Shown: positions 23,686 to 34,291 of the stretch, piece by piece
Numbering within the stretch: position 1 is the first letter of the stretch
Layout of the letters: every line of letters begins with the position of its first letter
Source: Pseudopithomyces maydicus
Lineage: Eukaryota > Ascomycota > Dothideomycetes > Pleosporales > Didymosphaeriaceae
DNA: 64,000 nucleotides
NCBI GenBank assembly: GCA_026873275.1
Contig: JANTUC010000012.1
Coordinates: forward strand, 764,001-828,000
Reading direction: 5' to 3'
Position numbers and translations under genes: made by a program
The notes under the pieces: generated by a model
Database searches by the model: none
What the model was told of the DNA's origin: nothing
What the model saw: only the letters and a program-made list of their open reading frames with translations

Positions 23686-24624
23686 TTAATCGTCGCCGGC
23701 ATACTCGGCAGCATTGCTCAAGCTTTTGGGACCATCCTTGCGGATGGGGATCTTAATTCCCTGCTGGGCAAAGGTCTTGCTCAAAGGCGTGCTTTCTATA
23801 ACGCCAGGAAACTTCTTTGCCGAATAGACTTGGAACGGATCCGAGAAGCACGTGGCCAGGACGGGTGCACGGCCCGTGTTGAGTTGACTGCTCGCCGAGC
23901 CTGTGCCGACGTCGACAAAGTTCAGCTTCAGTCGAAAGCTACCTTCTGTGCGGACAGACAGGTCGGAGAGGACGAACCAGAAGCCGGGACGGTCGTTTGT
24001 GTCGTTGAGTTTGGAAGCGTTGACGGAGAGACTGCCGATGAGGTTCCTGGTGAACATGCCAATGCTCGAGGTGGGCGCGGTAATGGGCATCATGGGCATC
24101 TGGGGCGTGCCGTAGGCGGATGCGCCGGCATAAGGGTAGTCTTGCTGAGGAGCCGGGTAGCTGCTGTAGGCTGGCACGGTCCCTCCTCCCACGGGATAGG
24201 CGGACGGCGGCGGCGGCGGCATGGGTCTCCCGTAGGCGTCGACTTGCGGCATGGGCTGGGGGATGTACATGGTCGGGCGCTCTATGGGCGGCGGGTAGGA
24301 TGTCGTGGTGCTGCTGGATATGCTGACGGTCGGGGTGCCACTGCTGTGGCGCACCAGGTTGACCTCGCGGGTGGCGTCGGCATCCCAGAGATCCACCGTC
24401 AGCACGAAAAAGGTGCTGTCGATGTCGTTGGGGTCCAGCTCCTTGCCCGTGGCAGCATCTGACACGATTAGGCGCACGCAGGGAGGAGGTGTGATAGGGC
24501 GGCGGTCTTTGTCTCCAAATCCGCACATGCGGGCGCGGATGGGCTGCTGCATGACAACCAGCTGGTACCGCTTGCCGTTCATGGTGCCCTCGTAGGGGTT
24601 GAGATGGGCGAGATGGTGGTTCAT
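23686..24624 (-). CDS. velB: Velvet-complex subunit B (VelB)
   Basis: Single exon, 313 residues from the ATG at 24624. VelB acts with VeA and LaeA to couple light, sexual development and secondary metabolism, and with VosA in spore maturation. The velvet domain is split in the way typical of VelB. The first half runs from YQLVVMQQPIRARMCGFGDKDRRP to ATREVNLVRHS. A Pro/Tyr/Ser-rich insertion of about 100 residues follows. The second half runs from FTRNLIGSLSVNASKL through GFWFVLSDLSVRTEGSFRL to CFSDPFQVYSAKKFPGV. The end is short (SLSNAAEYAGDD). The frame is open further upstream to 25050, but the added residues are low complexity, and a 12-G run lies just upstream. Confidence 0.93.
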   Translation of the reverse strand: MNHHLAHLNPYEGTMNGKRYQLVVMQQPIRARMCGFGDKDRRPITPPPCVRLIVSDAATGKELDPNDIDSTFFVLTVDLWDADATREVNLVRHSSGTPTVSISSSTTTSYPPPIERPTMYIPQPMPQVDAYGRPMPPPPPSAYPVGGGTVPAYSSYPAPQQDYPYAGASAYGTPQMPMMPITAPTSSIGMFTRNLIGSLSVNASKLNDTNDRPGFWFVLSDLSVRTEGSFRLKLNFVDVGTGSASSQLNTGRAPVLATCFSDPFQVYSAKKFPGVIESTPLSKTFAQQGIKIPIRKDGPKSLSNAAEYAGDD

Positions 24625-25961
24625 TGCGACGTCTGGGATCCTAGACGGGGGGGGGGGGCAAGCAGCAGCAACAGCGGCGGCGGCGGCGGATGCTACCGAG
24701 TGTTCTAGTGTTTGTGCGGGCGAGGAGCTAGAAGCAGAAGTAAGTCGCGGCTTAAAATATCCTCCTATCAGGCACCACAGTGGAGCTCCATGGTTGAGAT
24801 TATTGGTTGAGCCTCGGTGGCACCCAACAAGAACGAAGTGGCCGTCTTGACGTCGACTTGGCGTGTTTTGGCCGTCCGGTGCGGGCACTGCGGGGGGGGG
24901 GGAGTGAGGGGGAGAGGCGAGAGGGAGCGGACTCACGGGATGGGACGCGGGCGCGCAGCTCTCTGGGCAGCGCAGCGCAGCGCAGGACGGAGCAGCTGGT
25001 GGAGTGGGGGGAGACAGTTGGAGGAAGCACGGCAGAGGGGAGGGACGCACAAAATGTTCCCGGAATATTCGACCTGCGCTCCAAAGCAGTGGCCGTTGGC
25101 TTCCCGCGTTCCACCGCTACGGCTCGTTGTGCGTTAGCAGGCGCCCCCCGCTGTAATGAACACGAACGGCGCGCGGCATCCTGGAGGCCTACGTGCAGCG
25201 CCCGGGCACGCCTCTCTGCGACGACGAGCAGCCCGGCGCCGCGAGACATGGGCGCCCTCGTCCACCCAGCCAGGCGACGGCGGCGGCGAACACCCCATGT
25301 CTACGCCGCAGCGCTGCCTCCGCTGGTCGAATGGGACGACGGCCTTCCCCACACTCAGAATCCTTCCCGCCGGGTCGAGGACCCACGCACCCGACTCGCT
25401 CTCCCTCCTACAGCACCGTATGTATGTATGTACGCCTCGCCCTGCCAGCCTTCGTTGCTTCTTTCGCCCGGCTGCGGCATGCATGGCACTGGCAGCCTGC
25501 CTGCGCGCGGGTCCTGCGACTCCTGCGACTCCTGCCCAGGCAGACGATCCCAATCCACTCACACTCACACGCACACGCTCCACTCCACGCACGCATGCAC
25601 GGCCACCTCACACACAGACAGTGCAACGAGATACAGATGCGGGATCGCCTTGCAGCCGACAAGGGCCGCGGCCGTGGCCACATGGATCCAGAGCCAGCGT
25701 TAAGCGCTCTCCCGGCAGATCATCTGAGTACGAGTCTACCATTCCCTATCTCTATCTGCAAGGTGCTGCCCGATTGGGGACCACCTCCCCCTGTCTAGGC
25801 AATGCGGCGCGGAGACATTCCGCCCCAACCCCGGACTGCACGTCAATTTGCCTGAAGTCGTTGTCGTTGTCGTTGTCGTTGTTGTCTGGTCGGACGTCGC
25901 AGCGGCTGCCTGCGTCCAACATGCATTAACCCCCAGCCAACCACCCCCAACCTACCCTCAA
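24625..25961. other. GC-rich intergenic region between velB and HEL2
   Basis: Holds the velB promoter and leader and the HEL2 3' flank. Two poly-G tracts (about 12 nt at 24648-24659 and a similar one near 24892-24903) and a GTCGTT repeat at 25858-25886 are visible. Long open frames occur on several frames at once and look like a composition effect; none shows a known domain. Confidence 0.45.
25858..25886. repeat. GTCGTT hexanucleotide repeat
   Basis: About five units in tandem, seen directly, close to the 3' end of HEL2. Confidence 0.75.
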
Positions 25962-28414
25962 CTAGCCAAAGTGGAAAAGCGTCTGCTTCTTGTTCTTGTT
26001 GCCCTTCTTCTTTCCCGCCCCCAAACTCTCCTCTCCACTCGCTGCCGGCGTCGTGCTGCCCGAGCCCAGTCCTCCCCCGCGCCCCAGGCGTTAGCCGGCG
26101 TGTTGCGGCCGCTATTGTCCCTGCGCACGCCTGCTCCAGTGTAACCGGGGCTGAAGAATGTCACCGTGGGCTTGGGCGCCGCAGGCAGTGCAGGAAAGGC
26201 GTCCGCAAGGCTACTCTTTTTCAACCCTGTCGACGACGTGGCACGCGACGGCATGGGCGAAGCACGGGGGACGCCGAAGATGATGATGATGCCCACGGTG
26301 TCTGCCCCGGTTTCGCCCCTATCCGACTCGACGATGCAGGAGGCAGGGCAGGGAACATGCTACTCGACGCCGTTGAGTTCCAGCTTGCCTGTCTGTTGAC
26401 TGCTGATCGTGACGACTGCGCCGTAGAGCTCTTGAGCTTCAACACCCTTGATCCGCCGTGTGCCGTTGGTCCACCGCTCAGTGACTGTCCCGTAGCCGAC
26501 CCAGGCAGGGACGGGTAGTCTTCGTTGATTGCCTTCCAATCGCTCCATGCTTTTAGCAGCCCCTCGCGCTTTGTTTGTATCTCGAAGATATCGGCCAGCT
26601 CTTTGACAAGCTTGCCTAACTCGGCCGAGCTTGTGTCGAAAAGAGCGAAGAAGCCCTCGATGAGCTGTGTTGCCGATATCTTTGAAGTACGGTAGGCTGA
26701 AATGTTGGACCGGAACTCTTGCAGCTTTGCTTGGTCGTTGCGCACCAAGTTGGCAGCCCTCTCCGTCACGGCGTTGTGTCGTAGTAATCGTGCCTGATCC
26801 TGGGGGTCTGCGGCGTAGTAGAGGCCGTGGCATTCAGACTCAATTGGCCCATGCCGCTTGATACGTTGTTCGCGGACGTGGGTGGAGGTCGTGATATGGT
26901 CATGGTCTGGGGATCTGCTGCCGGCCGGGGTCGAGCTGCAAACGCTTCCTGTGGCGTGGGTCCTGCGGAAAGGTTCAAGGGTGCTCTAGACGCCGACGGT
27001 GCACTCTGCAAAGCCATTTGTCGCTGATAAGCAAGCTCGGCTCTGGACATGGGTTGAGCAGAGGATGCAGGCAATGGTTCGGAATTTGGGTCTCGTCCAC
27101 GTCCGCCCCTTCCTCCCCTACCATCTCGGCCACCACGACCGCGCCTTCCGTCTCCAGCCTGTTCCTGCTCCTGTGACCGCAATTGAAATCCGGACATGTC
27201 CACTCTCCGAGCGTCCCGCAGCGCGTCTTTCGAGAGTCCGTTGGGGTGTGTCTCTATTTGATGTGCCTTTAGATCCATTTCCGCATCAAACACGACAAAC
27301 TTCTTATCCAAACACTCCCTATCTGGGCAAAGGAAGTGGTCTTTGCGGAAATGATTCTCCAGGTCATTGTAGTCGAGGAAGTACTGCGGTCTTGCGCCTT
27401 CGTTCCGACGGTCGCAAAGATGACAACGCTCGTGCTTTTCTCTGCAATGTGTGTATAGTTCGTCGTCGCCGTAGAATCGTATCCGACAGAACCCGCATTC
27501 GGGGTGACCTTTAAAGCCGCTCTGGTCAATGGATCCAGGATTGTCGTCTCCAAACTTTTGATGCTTTCTAAGCTCGGAAAATGTGAAAAGCTCGTGCTCG
27601 TGCGTGAAAACCTTCTTGTTCCGCGTGCATAAATCACTAGGGTTGGTCAGTACATCGACTCAAGGACCAGGATATAGTCAGACTACTATACATACCACAT
27701 AACCTTGCCGTGTGCCGTTTTGACATGTCGGTGCAGGTCAGGCCAACCCAAACAAGCCACATCACAGTCGCCGTCCGGGCAGTTGTACTGGAGCAACAAT
27801 CGTGTATCGTCGTACGTTTCCGAGTTCTCGAAGCGAATTCCCAGGTTATCGTCTGACTTGTATATATCTGTCGGCGTAAACGCCTCAAAATTCTTGGCCG
27901 GGTCGTCTGTGAATATCACATAATCGGACTCGGTCCTACAATGCGCGCATGTTTTTGTCTTATACAGGGCTCGTAAACGCAACGAGCAGATGTGGCAGGA
28001 TCGGTGGTTACAGGGCGCCACAGCTGTGTGTTGTACTGGAGATGCGCAAATGAAACAAATCTCGCCTTCTTCTGCTTCTGCATCTGTCTCCAGTGCTGTA
28101 GGAACCGCCGTTTTCCCTAGTGCTGTGGCATTTCTTTCCCCCGATCCATTCGTCGCAGGAGCTTTACCCTTATCCGAGGGCCGCCCTCCCCGGCTGCCTC
28201 CGCCATCCCGTTGTCCACCACCGCCTCTGCCGCGCCCGGTCTGGCTGCCTCCTCTTCCACGACCCCTCCCTCCAGTGTGTTCATGATCTTGGGCTGATCC
28301 ACCCGGGTGAGACCCGCGGCCCCGTCCCCTGCCTCTGCCCCCGCGCCGCGCTGGGCTCGTGGGGTCAAGCGCGCCTCCGGCTGCGGTCGTGTTCGTGCTC
28401 TGGGTAGAATCCAT
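25962..28414 (-). CDS. HEL2: RING E3 ligase HEL2/ZNF598, with three apparent 1-nt frame breaks
   Basis: HEL2 ubiquitinates collided ribosomes and starts ribosome-associated quality control. Exons 28414-27696 and 27636-25962 (intron 59 nt). The N-terminus has RGG/RGRG repeats. The RING follows: CFICASPV, CNHRSCHIC, CAHCRTESD. Then come the C2H2 fingers: YNCPDGDCDVACLGWPDLHRH, CDLCTRNKKVF, CGFCRIRFYG...HCREKH, CHLCDRRNEG and CPDRECLDKKF. The middle contains LLRHNAVTERAANLVRND and the stalk helix, and the C-terminus is GKKKGNKNKKQTLFHFG, the usual fungal ending. The coding frame changes at three places, each at a five-base run: 26802-26806, 26266-26270 and 26074-26078. One added base at each gives a protein of 798 residues, exactly in frame and of normal size. 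As printed, the frame stops after FHQYYD-like residues at the first break. Confidence 0.9.
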
Positions 28415-28831
28415 GCGGGGTGTTTCTGTTGTGCGAATAGCTGCGAAGAAGCACTGTAGAAGGGCAAGATTAAATGAGCGATATCAATTGATGCCGAAAA
28501 GTCCTATGTGCAGGTTGGAGATTTCCCGGACGCGTTTCCCAACGAGGGAGCAGTTGAGCGATGCGAAAGAATGGTTAATTCTTATGACGCGGGCTGGAAG
28601 CGAATAAAGCGCCCATGTGGAGCCCCACTAGGGTTGGGAACGTGCGACCAAGCCACCTACCGCGGCTGGCTTCAGCGTCAGGCACAGTCATTATCGGTGA
28701 CTCAAGCGGACGATACGAGATGATTCATTCGAGGCCATATGACTTCCATTCGCTGACAATTCCCTGTATGTGGCTGTGCCCCAACCTATCTGTCATTTTC
28801 ATAGGCGCATACCTACTAGTCCCTTAATGTA
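28415..28831. other. Intergenic, 417 bp
   Basis: HEL2 promoter and leader plus the 3' flank of MND1. Nothing specific is recognised. Confidence 0.4.
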
Positions 28832-29594
28832 TCATAGCTCCCGTAAGCCGCCTTCCTCTTCGTCGAACTCATCACCGTACAGCATGCGTTTGATTTGCAT
28901 CAAATGCTCCAAGTCCCCACCGGAGTGCCGCTTAAGCCAAGTTTCCATGCTGAGGATTTGGTCCGTGTATTTCTCAGCCTCTGCTTGGAACTGTTGGACT
29001 TCGTTCTTCTTCTTTTCTACCTCGACAGGATCGTGCTCGCTGTAAGCGGCCAACTCTTGTCGAAGACCTTCGAGCTCCTTCGTCAGGTCGGCATGCTTTG
29101 TGATGAGAGATTTGCGGTCCATGCCTGGGGTGGTGAGCTAGATAGTCGCACTATACCGATGAACTAATTATACCTGTATCTGCGAGTGCCTCGTCGTCTT
29201 CGCCGCGTGCAGCACCAGCCTCGTCAACCTTTGCTTCCAGTTCTGTTGCCATAGCATCTGCTTTGTTATAATCTTCTTGAGCTCGTGCTAGTGCACTTTC
29301 TTTGGCCCTCTTCTCGTCACTTGGGAAGCTCCAATACCAGTTGCCGCTGCCGATTTTCTCCACGCGAATTTTGTTATCGTCTTGGAGAGCTTGCAGATAG
29401 TCCTTCACCTGCATGCTGCTGATGGACGCAACTTGAGGGAGCATTTTCTCGAGGTCTTTGATGCTGTGCGCGACTGCCGTTTTGTGAAACCATGCCTCAA
29501 TGGTGGCCACTTTGGCTGCATTGGCGGTAACCTTGGGCGCCTACAGCACTGTCAGTAACGAACAAGCACGCCGCAGGGATTTTCAACTCACCAT
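28832..29594 (-). CDS. MND1: Meiotic nuclear division protein 1 (Mnd1)
   Basis: Mnd1 pairs with Hop2 to stimulate Dmc1/Rad51 strand invasion in meiosis. Three exons: 29594-29592 (the ATG alone), 29540-29174 and 29124-28832, giving 220 residues. The winged-helix N-terminus shows VATIEAWFHKTAVAHSIKDL, QVKDYLQALQDDNKI and EKIGSGNWYWSF. A long coiled coil follows (RAKESALARAQEDYNKAD, then KELEGLRQELAAY and KNEVQQFQAEAEKY). The length fits the family. The start rests on the single-codon exon followed by GTGAGT, spliced to GCGCCCAAGGTT, which gives the MAPK... start usual for Mnd1. Confidence 0.93.
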
Positions 29595-29902
29595 AATATG
29601 ACCTGAAGAAAGGCTATTCAATGGAAGTAGTGAGCGGATGCGACATCGGGAGGCCTCAGTCTCAAATTTGACGTGATGGCTCGTTTTCACAAGGAAGTCG
29701 CGAACCTGGACTATCCCATCGGTTACAGCAAGCACTAATAGCATGCATTAGATATCTTGGGTGTTGCTGTACTGTGTAATATCCACCTTCGCCCTCTCAT
29801 ATTCGTCCTTACTCCTGCAGCTTGCATCCTTGTCGGGTACCATTTAGCCAGCTCTTCTTTACCCCACTTAACCTCTCCATACCAAAGCGAGTACATGTCT
29901 CT
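29595..29902. other. Intergenic, 308 bp
   Basis: MND1 promoter and 3' flank of the next gene on the same strand. Nothing specific is recognised. Confidence 0.35.
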
Positions 29903-30509
29903 TTAGGAGAGCTTGTCTTTTCGAAGCTTCTCCGTATTCTCTTGCAACGCCTCAACTCTTTCACGCCGACTCTCTTCGTATTTCGCGAAAGCATTCTCCT
30001 CGTCGCTTCTTGCAGCTTCCACGAAAGCAAGATCACCCGTCTTTCCCAACGTTTCCTTAGCTGTTTCTTCAAGTAGAATACCCAAGGCAATCAAGGCCGT
30101 TTCGTCCATGAATCCCCAGAGCTCTGGCAACTCATCCTTCTGTGTTCGGGAGTATAGCTTTGAGATATATTGATGAAGGGCGCTCAAGAGGTCCCCCGAG
30201 GGTAACTCCTGATTCGGTGAGAGTTTCCTGTTGGCGAAGTAATAGTCTGTCTCTTCGTAGCGTGGCGGAGCATTTTGTCTCTTGAAAAGCACTTCGTCAG
30301 GGCGTAGCCGTGAGCTTGCGCGCTTTTGCTCTGCTGCTTTTTTGCTGTAAAATCCCGACTGGGTGATTTTACCTAGATCGTTTTAGTTTTTTTTAATGTC
30401 GTGTAGCTGGAGACCACATGGACTCACCAGCTACGGCATCGTAGACTGTTGCACGTCTCAACTCCACCGACTCAGGCGAGTCCTCGTCTTCTGAGGACAT
30501 CCTATCCAT
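29903..30509 (-). CDS. Small conserved-looking fungal protein, unknown function
   Basis: Exons 30509-30428 and 30372-29903 (intron 55 nt, GTGAGT donor) give 183 residues. The N-terminus is acidic (MDRMSSEDEDSPESVE). A Lys/Arg-rich segment (SKKAAEQKRASSRLRPDE) follows, then a folded middle (ALHQYISKLYSRTQKDELPE, MDETALIALGILLEETAKE) and a charged helical tail (EESRRERVEALQENTEKLRK). The pattern looks like a nuclear factor, but I cannot name the family. It is divergent from the WD40 gene, with 239 bp between the start codons. Confidence 0.72.
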
Positions 30510-30748
30510 CCAGAAGCGGGGATTGACTACAAGTTCTCAGTATTATTATAAAACATCTCAAGTTGAGCACGCCTACGTGAGTGTCTTTCAAGACTGTTGA
30601 TCAATCACTGGCTAGATACACTAGCCTGGAAACAGCACGCTTGATATAAAACGATGGAGAGCAGCTTTACGTAATCACTCACTGACGTAGCGTCAGGATG
30701 CTGCCTACAACAACCACTCCATTGAAACGCCAAAGCATGTAGGCGCAT

Positions 30749-32110
30749 ATGACCACACATCAACTTCTAGACCGCGCATACGGTATCTCCTCTCGTGATG
30801 CGATTCAACGCGCTGTCGCCTCACGTCTCGTCCACGCGCTTCAACCCTCCTCGGTGAATTTCAGCGAGCGACTGCCTTCCTCAGATGATCCAAACGTACG
30901 ACAAGTTGCGCATATCTCTGGAGTGAACGCGCTCACCATCGATCGCTTCGAAGGCCGGTATCTGCTCTCAGGCGGTGCCGACTCTTCGATCGCGTTATGG
31001 GATCTCGAAGCAGAGCCTACGGTCGCGGAGGGATACTCTACTTATGCGCCGCTTTCAGCTGTGCGCAAGACAGCCGAAGAGCACAAGTTGGGCATCACTC
31101 AGGTGTCCTTCTATCCCTTCGATAGCCTGGCTTTTCTCACCTCTTCTTACGACCATACAGTGAAGATGTACTCGAGTGAAACCCTCAAGCCATCCGCGTC
31201 CTTCGATCTCGACTCGGTCGTCTATAACATTGCGCTTTCACCAATAGCGTCACACCTGCTGGTTGCGTGCGGTACCCAGCATACCACTGTGCGCCTCGTA
31301 GACCTTCGTTCAGGCGCAAGCACACACTCCCTCGCCGGCCATTCGGGCGCCATCCTCAGCACAGCGTGGAGCCCAACCCGTGAACACATACTTGCCAGTG
31401 GCGCAACTGATGGCAGCGTTCGTTTGTGGGACGTGCGTCGCAGCATGAGCGAGCTCGGGGTTCTAGATCATGAAGACTCTGTCGGTGTGCTTGGGAAACC
31501 TTCTTCCTCATTTACGCGAGATCATTCGCAGGGCAAAGCGCATCGCGGTCCTGTGAACGGTATCGTTTGGACGCAAGACGGTCACCATCTAGTGACTTGC
31601 GGTCATGACCAGCGTATCCGTGTCTGGGACACCGACACGGGTGCTAACACGCTCGCCAACTTTGGCCCGATGGTCAAGAACTCAGATCTCGCGCCATGCA
31701 TACCATTGCTAGCTCCAGTGGAGTATCTGCAGCCAGGGAAGGATGTGATGTTCTTTCCAAATGAGCATGAAGTTCTAGGCTACGAGTTGTTCGATGGAAA
31801 ATTAATCCGCCGCTTGCGCCGTCCCGAGCAACATCGGCGGGTGCATGAAATTCACTCCAAGGGACAGCGTAACGTGAAAGACAGAGTCACGGCTCTGGCG
31901 TGGCGTGCTCATAACGTGGAGATGTACTCTGCACATGCAGACGGTAGCATTTCCGCGTGGAAGTCGCGTACGGAGGAAGACGCCGAGCTGGACGAGGAGG
32001 AGGAAGAGGAACAGGAGGCAAAGGATGAGAGCAAGAAGAGGAAACGAAATGTGTTGGACGAAATATACCAGGGCTTGATGAAGAAGCCCATCACATTTGG
32101 AGGCATTTGA
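30749..32110 (+). CDS. WD40 protein, CSA/ERCC8 (Rad28) family
   Basis: Single exon, 453 residues. WD repeats are clear: GRYLLSGGADSSIALWDLE, LAFLTSSYDHTVKMYSSE, HLLVACGTQHTTVRLVDL, LASGATDGSVRLWDVR, HHLVTCGHDQRIRVWDTD and a last one ending in SAHADGSISAWKS. The N-terminus (LLDRAYGISSRDAIQRA) and the repeat layout match CSA/ERCC8, the substrate receptor of a Cul4-Ddb1 ubiquitin ligase in transcription-coupled repair; yeast has Rad28. An acidic then basic tail (DEEEEEEQEAKDESKKRKR) follows, ending in KPITFGGI. The function is by family. Confidence 0.88.
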   Translation: MTTHQLLDRAYGISSRDAIQRAVASRLVHALQPSSVNFSERLPSSDDPNVRQVAHISGVNALTIDRFEGRYLLSGGADSSIALWDLEAEPTVAEGYSTYAPLSAVRKTAEEHKLGITQVSFYPFDSLAFLTSSYDHTVKMYSSETLKPSASFDLDSVVYNIALSPIASHLLVACGTQHTTVRLVDLRSGASTHSLAGHSGAILSTAWSPTREHILASGATDGSVRLWDVRRSMSELGVLDHEDSVGVLGKPSSSFTRDHSQGKAHRGPVNGIVWTQDGHHLVTCGHDQRIRVWDTDTGANTLANFGPMVKNSDLAPCIPLLAPVEYLQPGKDVMFFPNEHEVLGYELFDGKLIRRLRRPEQHRRVHEIHSKGQRNVKDRVTALAWRAHNVEMYSAHADGSISAWKSRTEEDAELDEEEEEEQEAKDESKKRKRNVLDEIYQGLMKKPITFGGI

Positions 32111-32461
32111 AAGTGTGGATGGAGCAGGTTCGAACACAGCAGATCATAATTCGTTTCGGCCATTAATCTACGTTTGCGTTCGTCTCGTTAATGATACTTC
32201 TCATGCGTGTTGGTACATATTCTCTTAAGATCAATCCCACCAACATCTACCACAACTCAGTCCAACCTTGCTTTCCTATTTGTAGATGTGCGGCAATTAC
32301 CCACGCGCATCACGTAGCTCATTCAATGGCGAAGCATACTAATTTGCCTACGCTCTGGTCTTATCGAGCTGGAGACCAGTGAAACCGTCTCGTTTGGAGA
32401 TCTCCCCATTAATAGTACGGTAGAGCCTCAACGACTATCATTTGAACTCAAACGATGACTT
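32111..32461. other. Intergenic, 351 bp, convergent 3' ends
   Basis: Between two stop codons on opposite strands; probably both 3' UTRs. Nothing specific is recognised. Confidence 0.4.
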
Positions 32462-33940
32462 TTAGTCGGGTTGTCCACTGAAGTGTGGCAATCTTGCAGG
32501 CACGAAATCCTCATCGCTGTTTATTGGCACCTCTCTTGGCTCATCCTTCAAGCTCAACGGCCTATTCGGCGTAGGAGCAAGGCTCGAGTAATCCGAATCA
32601 TCGACATGGAATGAGCTACTGTCGGGCATTGTCTGCGTGTCTACAGCGGGGAAGGGCGAGAGAACGAGGTCCGCTTCGCTCGGCCCTTCACTAGTTGCAC
32701 GCAGAAGCAATGGGGAGACGACCGGTGATGTTTTAGTTGGCTGGTCGATACTCTGAGACGATGCGGTGTTGGGCGAGGGTGACCGCCGCCCGGGTACTTG
32801 AAGATGTCGGTCTGCGGCTAGGCCACGTTTGAGAGCGAGCTGCTGTGCTCCCTGGCGTTTGCGTTCGACTTCAGCCTCTTCTTGCATACGGAGCTGCTCC
32901 TCTTCTTGCTTCAAATCGGAGAGCGTGGGCATCTCTTCGACGGAATTAGACCGGATTTGTTTGATATTTGCTTCTTGGCTTCTGCGCCCTGAGTCTTGGG
33001 TATTTCGGGATGAAGCCAACTTGGTAGATAGGCGGGATGCGGATGGTCTCTTGCTTTTACTGGCTGACTGTGCCCGACTCTTCCCACTGCCGGTGTCATC
33101 ATGCCACTGGCCGGTGGTTCGGCGTTCGAGCGCGACGGCGAACTCGTCGTCCAAGGGCACGGCATCGTCGAGCTCGTCTTCGCTGGGGAATATGTCGCCT
33201 CGTGAGCTGAGCGAGTCGGTGGTATGGCCTGAAGTGCCTGTCTGGCTGCGTTTGCGACCGTGAGTCTTCCAATCGTTTGCCTCTTGCGCCTCTGCTTCTT
33301 CATCGCTCTCCTCAATCAGAGGCTGGGCCTCTTCCCCTCTGATCTCCTCGTAGCTTCTTCTCGTCGACTGCCCCGGGTGCTCGGTCAGGTCAGCAGCCGA
33401 GGGCTTGTACCGCAGGACCTTGCCTCCAATCTTGAACGGCAGCCTGCCGAGGAAACCAAAGTACGACGAGCTGGGGATGATGGTCGGGTCGGGGCCGCCA
33501 TCGTGCGGTGGCACGGCGCTCTTCCTGCGCTGCCTGTTGAATCTCGGGTCGCGATTGCGATTGCCATAGCTCATTGCGCGCTGGCGCCCTGGCTGCGAGG
33601 TAGTCCCATAGTTGCTGGAGCCGCCCCACAGCCTCTCCAGGTTGTCGTTGCCCCAGCCCAGCAGGTCATCGTCCTCGTCCTCCTCCCAGTCGTCGTAGAA
33701 GTCGAAGCTCTGCTCTGCCCGTCCCCGCGACCGCGCGCGATGCCGCCGCCTGTCGTTGTGCGACGGGAAGCAGGGCGCGGTGCATGCATTCACGCACTGG
33801 GTAACCGACGAGAAGCACGGGTTGACGTATGCGTGGGTGAAGCTGTAGAGGCCCTCTTGCGCCGACTCGTTTGCGTGCTCGACCGTGTCGGTGATGTTCT
33901 GGATGGTGCGGTTCCAGCGGGGGTCGCTGCGGCGATACAT
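32462..33940 (-). CDS. Acidic, largely disordered fungal protein, unknown function
   Basis: Single exon, 492 residues. The first 60 residues are the most ordered (MYRRSDPRWNRTIQNITDTV, HAYVNPCFSSVTQCVNACTAPCF) and hold four Cys. A second ordered block is SSSYFGFLGRLPFKIGGKVLRYKPSAADL (about 155-183). The rest is Ser/Glu/Asp-rich with a charged helix (EEEQLRMQEEAEVERKRQGAQQ). I recognise no named domain. Divergent from the methyltransferase gene. Confidence 0.75.
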   Translation of the reverse strand: MYRRSDPRWNRTIQNITDTVEHANESAQEGLYSFTHAYVNPCFSSVTQCVNACTAPCFPSHNDRRRHRARSRGRAEQSFDFYDDWEEDEDDDLLGWGNDNLERLWGGSSNYGTTSQPGRQRAMSYGNRNRDPRFNRQRRKSAVPPHDGGPDPTIIPSSSYFGFLGRLPFKIGGKVLRYKPSAADLTEHPGQSTRRSYEEIRGEEAQPLIEESDEEAEAQEANDWKTHGRKRSQTGTSGHTTDSLSSRGDIFPSEDELDDAVPLDDEFAVALERRTTGQWHDDTGSGKSRAQSASKSKRPSASRLSTKLASSRNTQDSGRRSQEANIKQIRSNSVEEMPTLSDLKQEEEQLRMQEEAEVERKRQGAQQLALKRGLAADRHLQVPGRRSPSPNTASSQSIDQPTKTSPVVSPLLLRATSEGPSEADLVLSPFPAVDTQTMPDSSSFHVDDSDYSSLAPTPNRPLSLKDEPREVPINSDEDFVPARLPHFSGQPD

Positions 33941-34291
33941 GGCGGGCGCCCTCGATCAGGTCACTCAGGCGGCTGGGATGCGATCAGGGCGTGGCAGCGG
34001 CGTGGGCGCGCTGCGAGCACGCGGCGCATTGAGAGTGCGAGGGAGAGGTGCGATCGCGCTTGTCGGTCCAGGGAAGCGAGCGACGTAGAGGCGGTTCAAC
34101 AGGACCGGCTCGGGAATTGACGTCGCCTGCCCAGGCCTTCTGCCCCCAGCCCCCAGCCCCCAGCGCCATTGTCCATTCACGTGCGGGGTGCATTCACCAG
34201 CGAACCCCGCGAAGCCTTGCTGCAGCCCGCCAAGGACCTGCTGTTCCATAACCCCCGGCGCAGAAAGCCCTCTGCCGCTCCAGCCTTCGGC
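33941..34291. promoter_or_regulatory. Divergent promoter region, 351 bp
   Basis: Lies between two start codons pointing apart. It includes a short CCCCCAGCC-type repeat at about 34142-34162. No named element is seen. Confidence 0.4.

Noticed and set aside
25156..25929. Long plus-strand frames of 200-300 codons at 24.8-25.9 kb
   Set aside because: Open frames exist on several frames of both strands at once, are Arg/Ser/Pro-rich and have no domain: a GC-composition effect.
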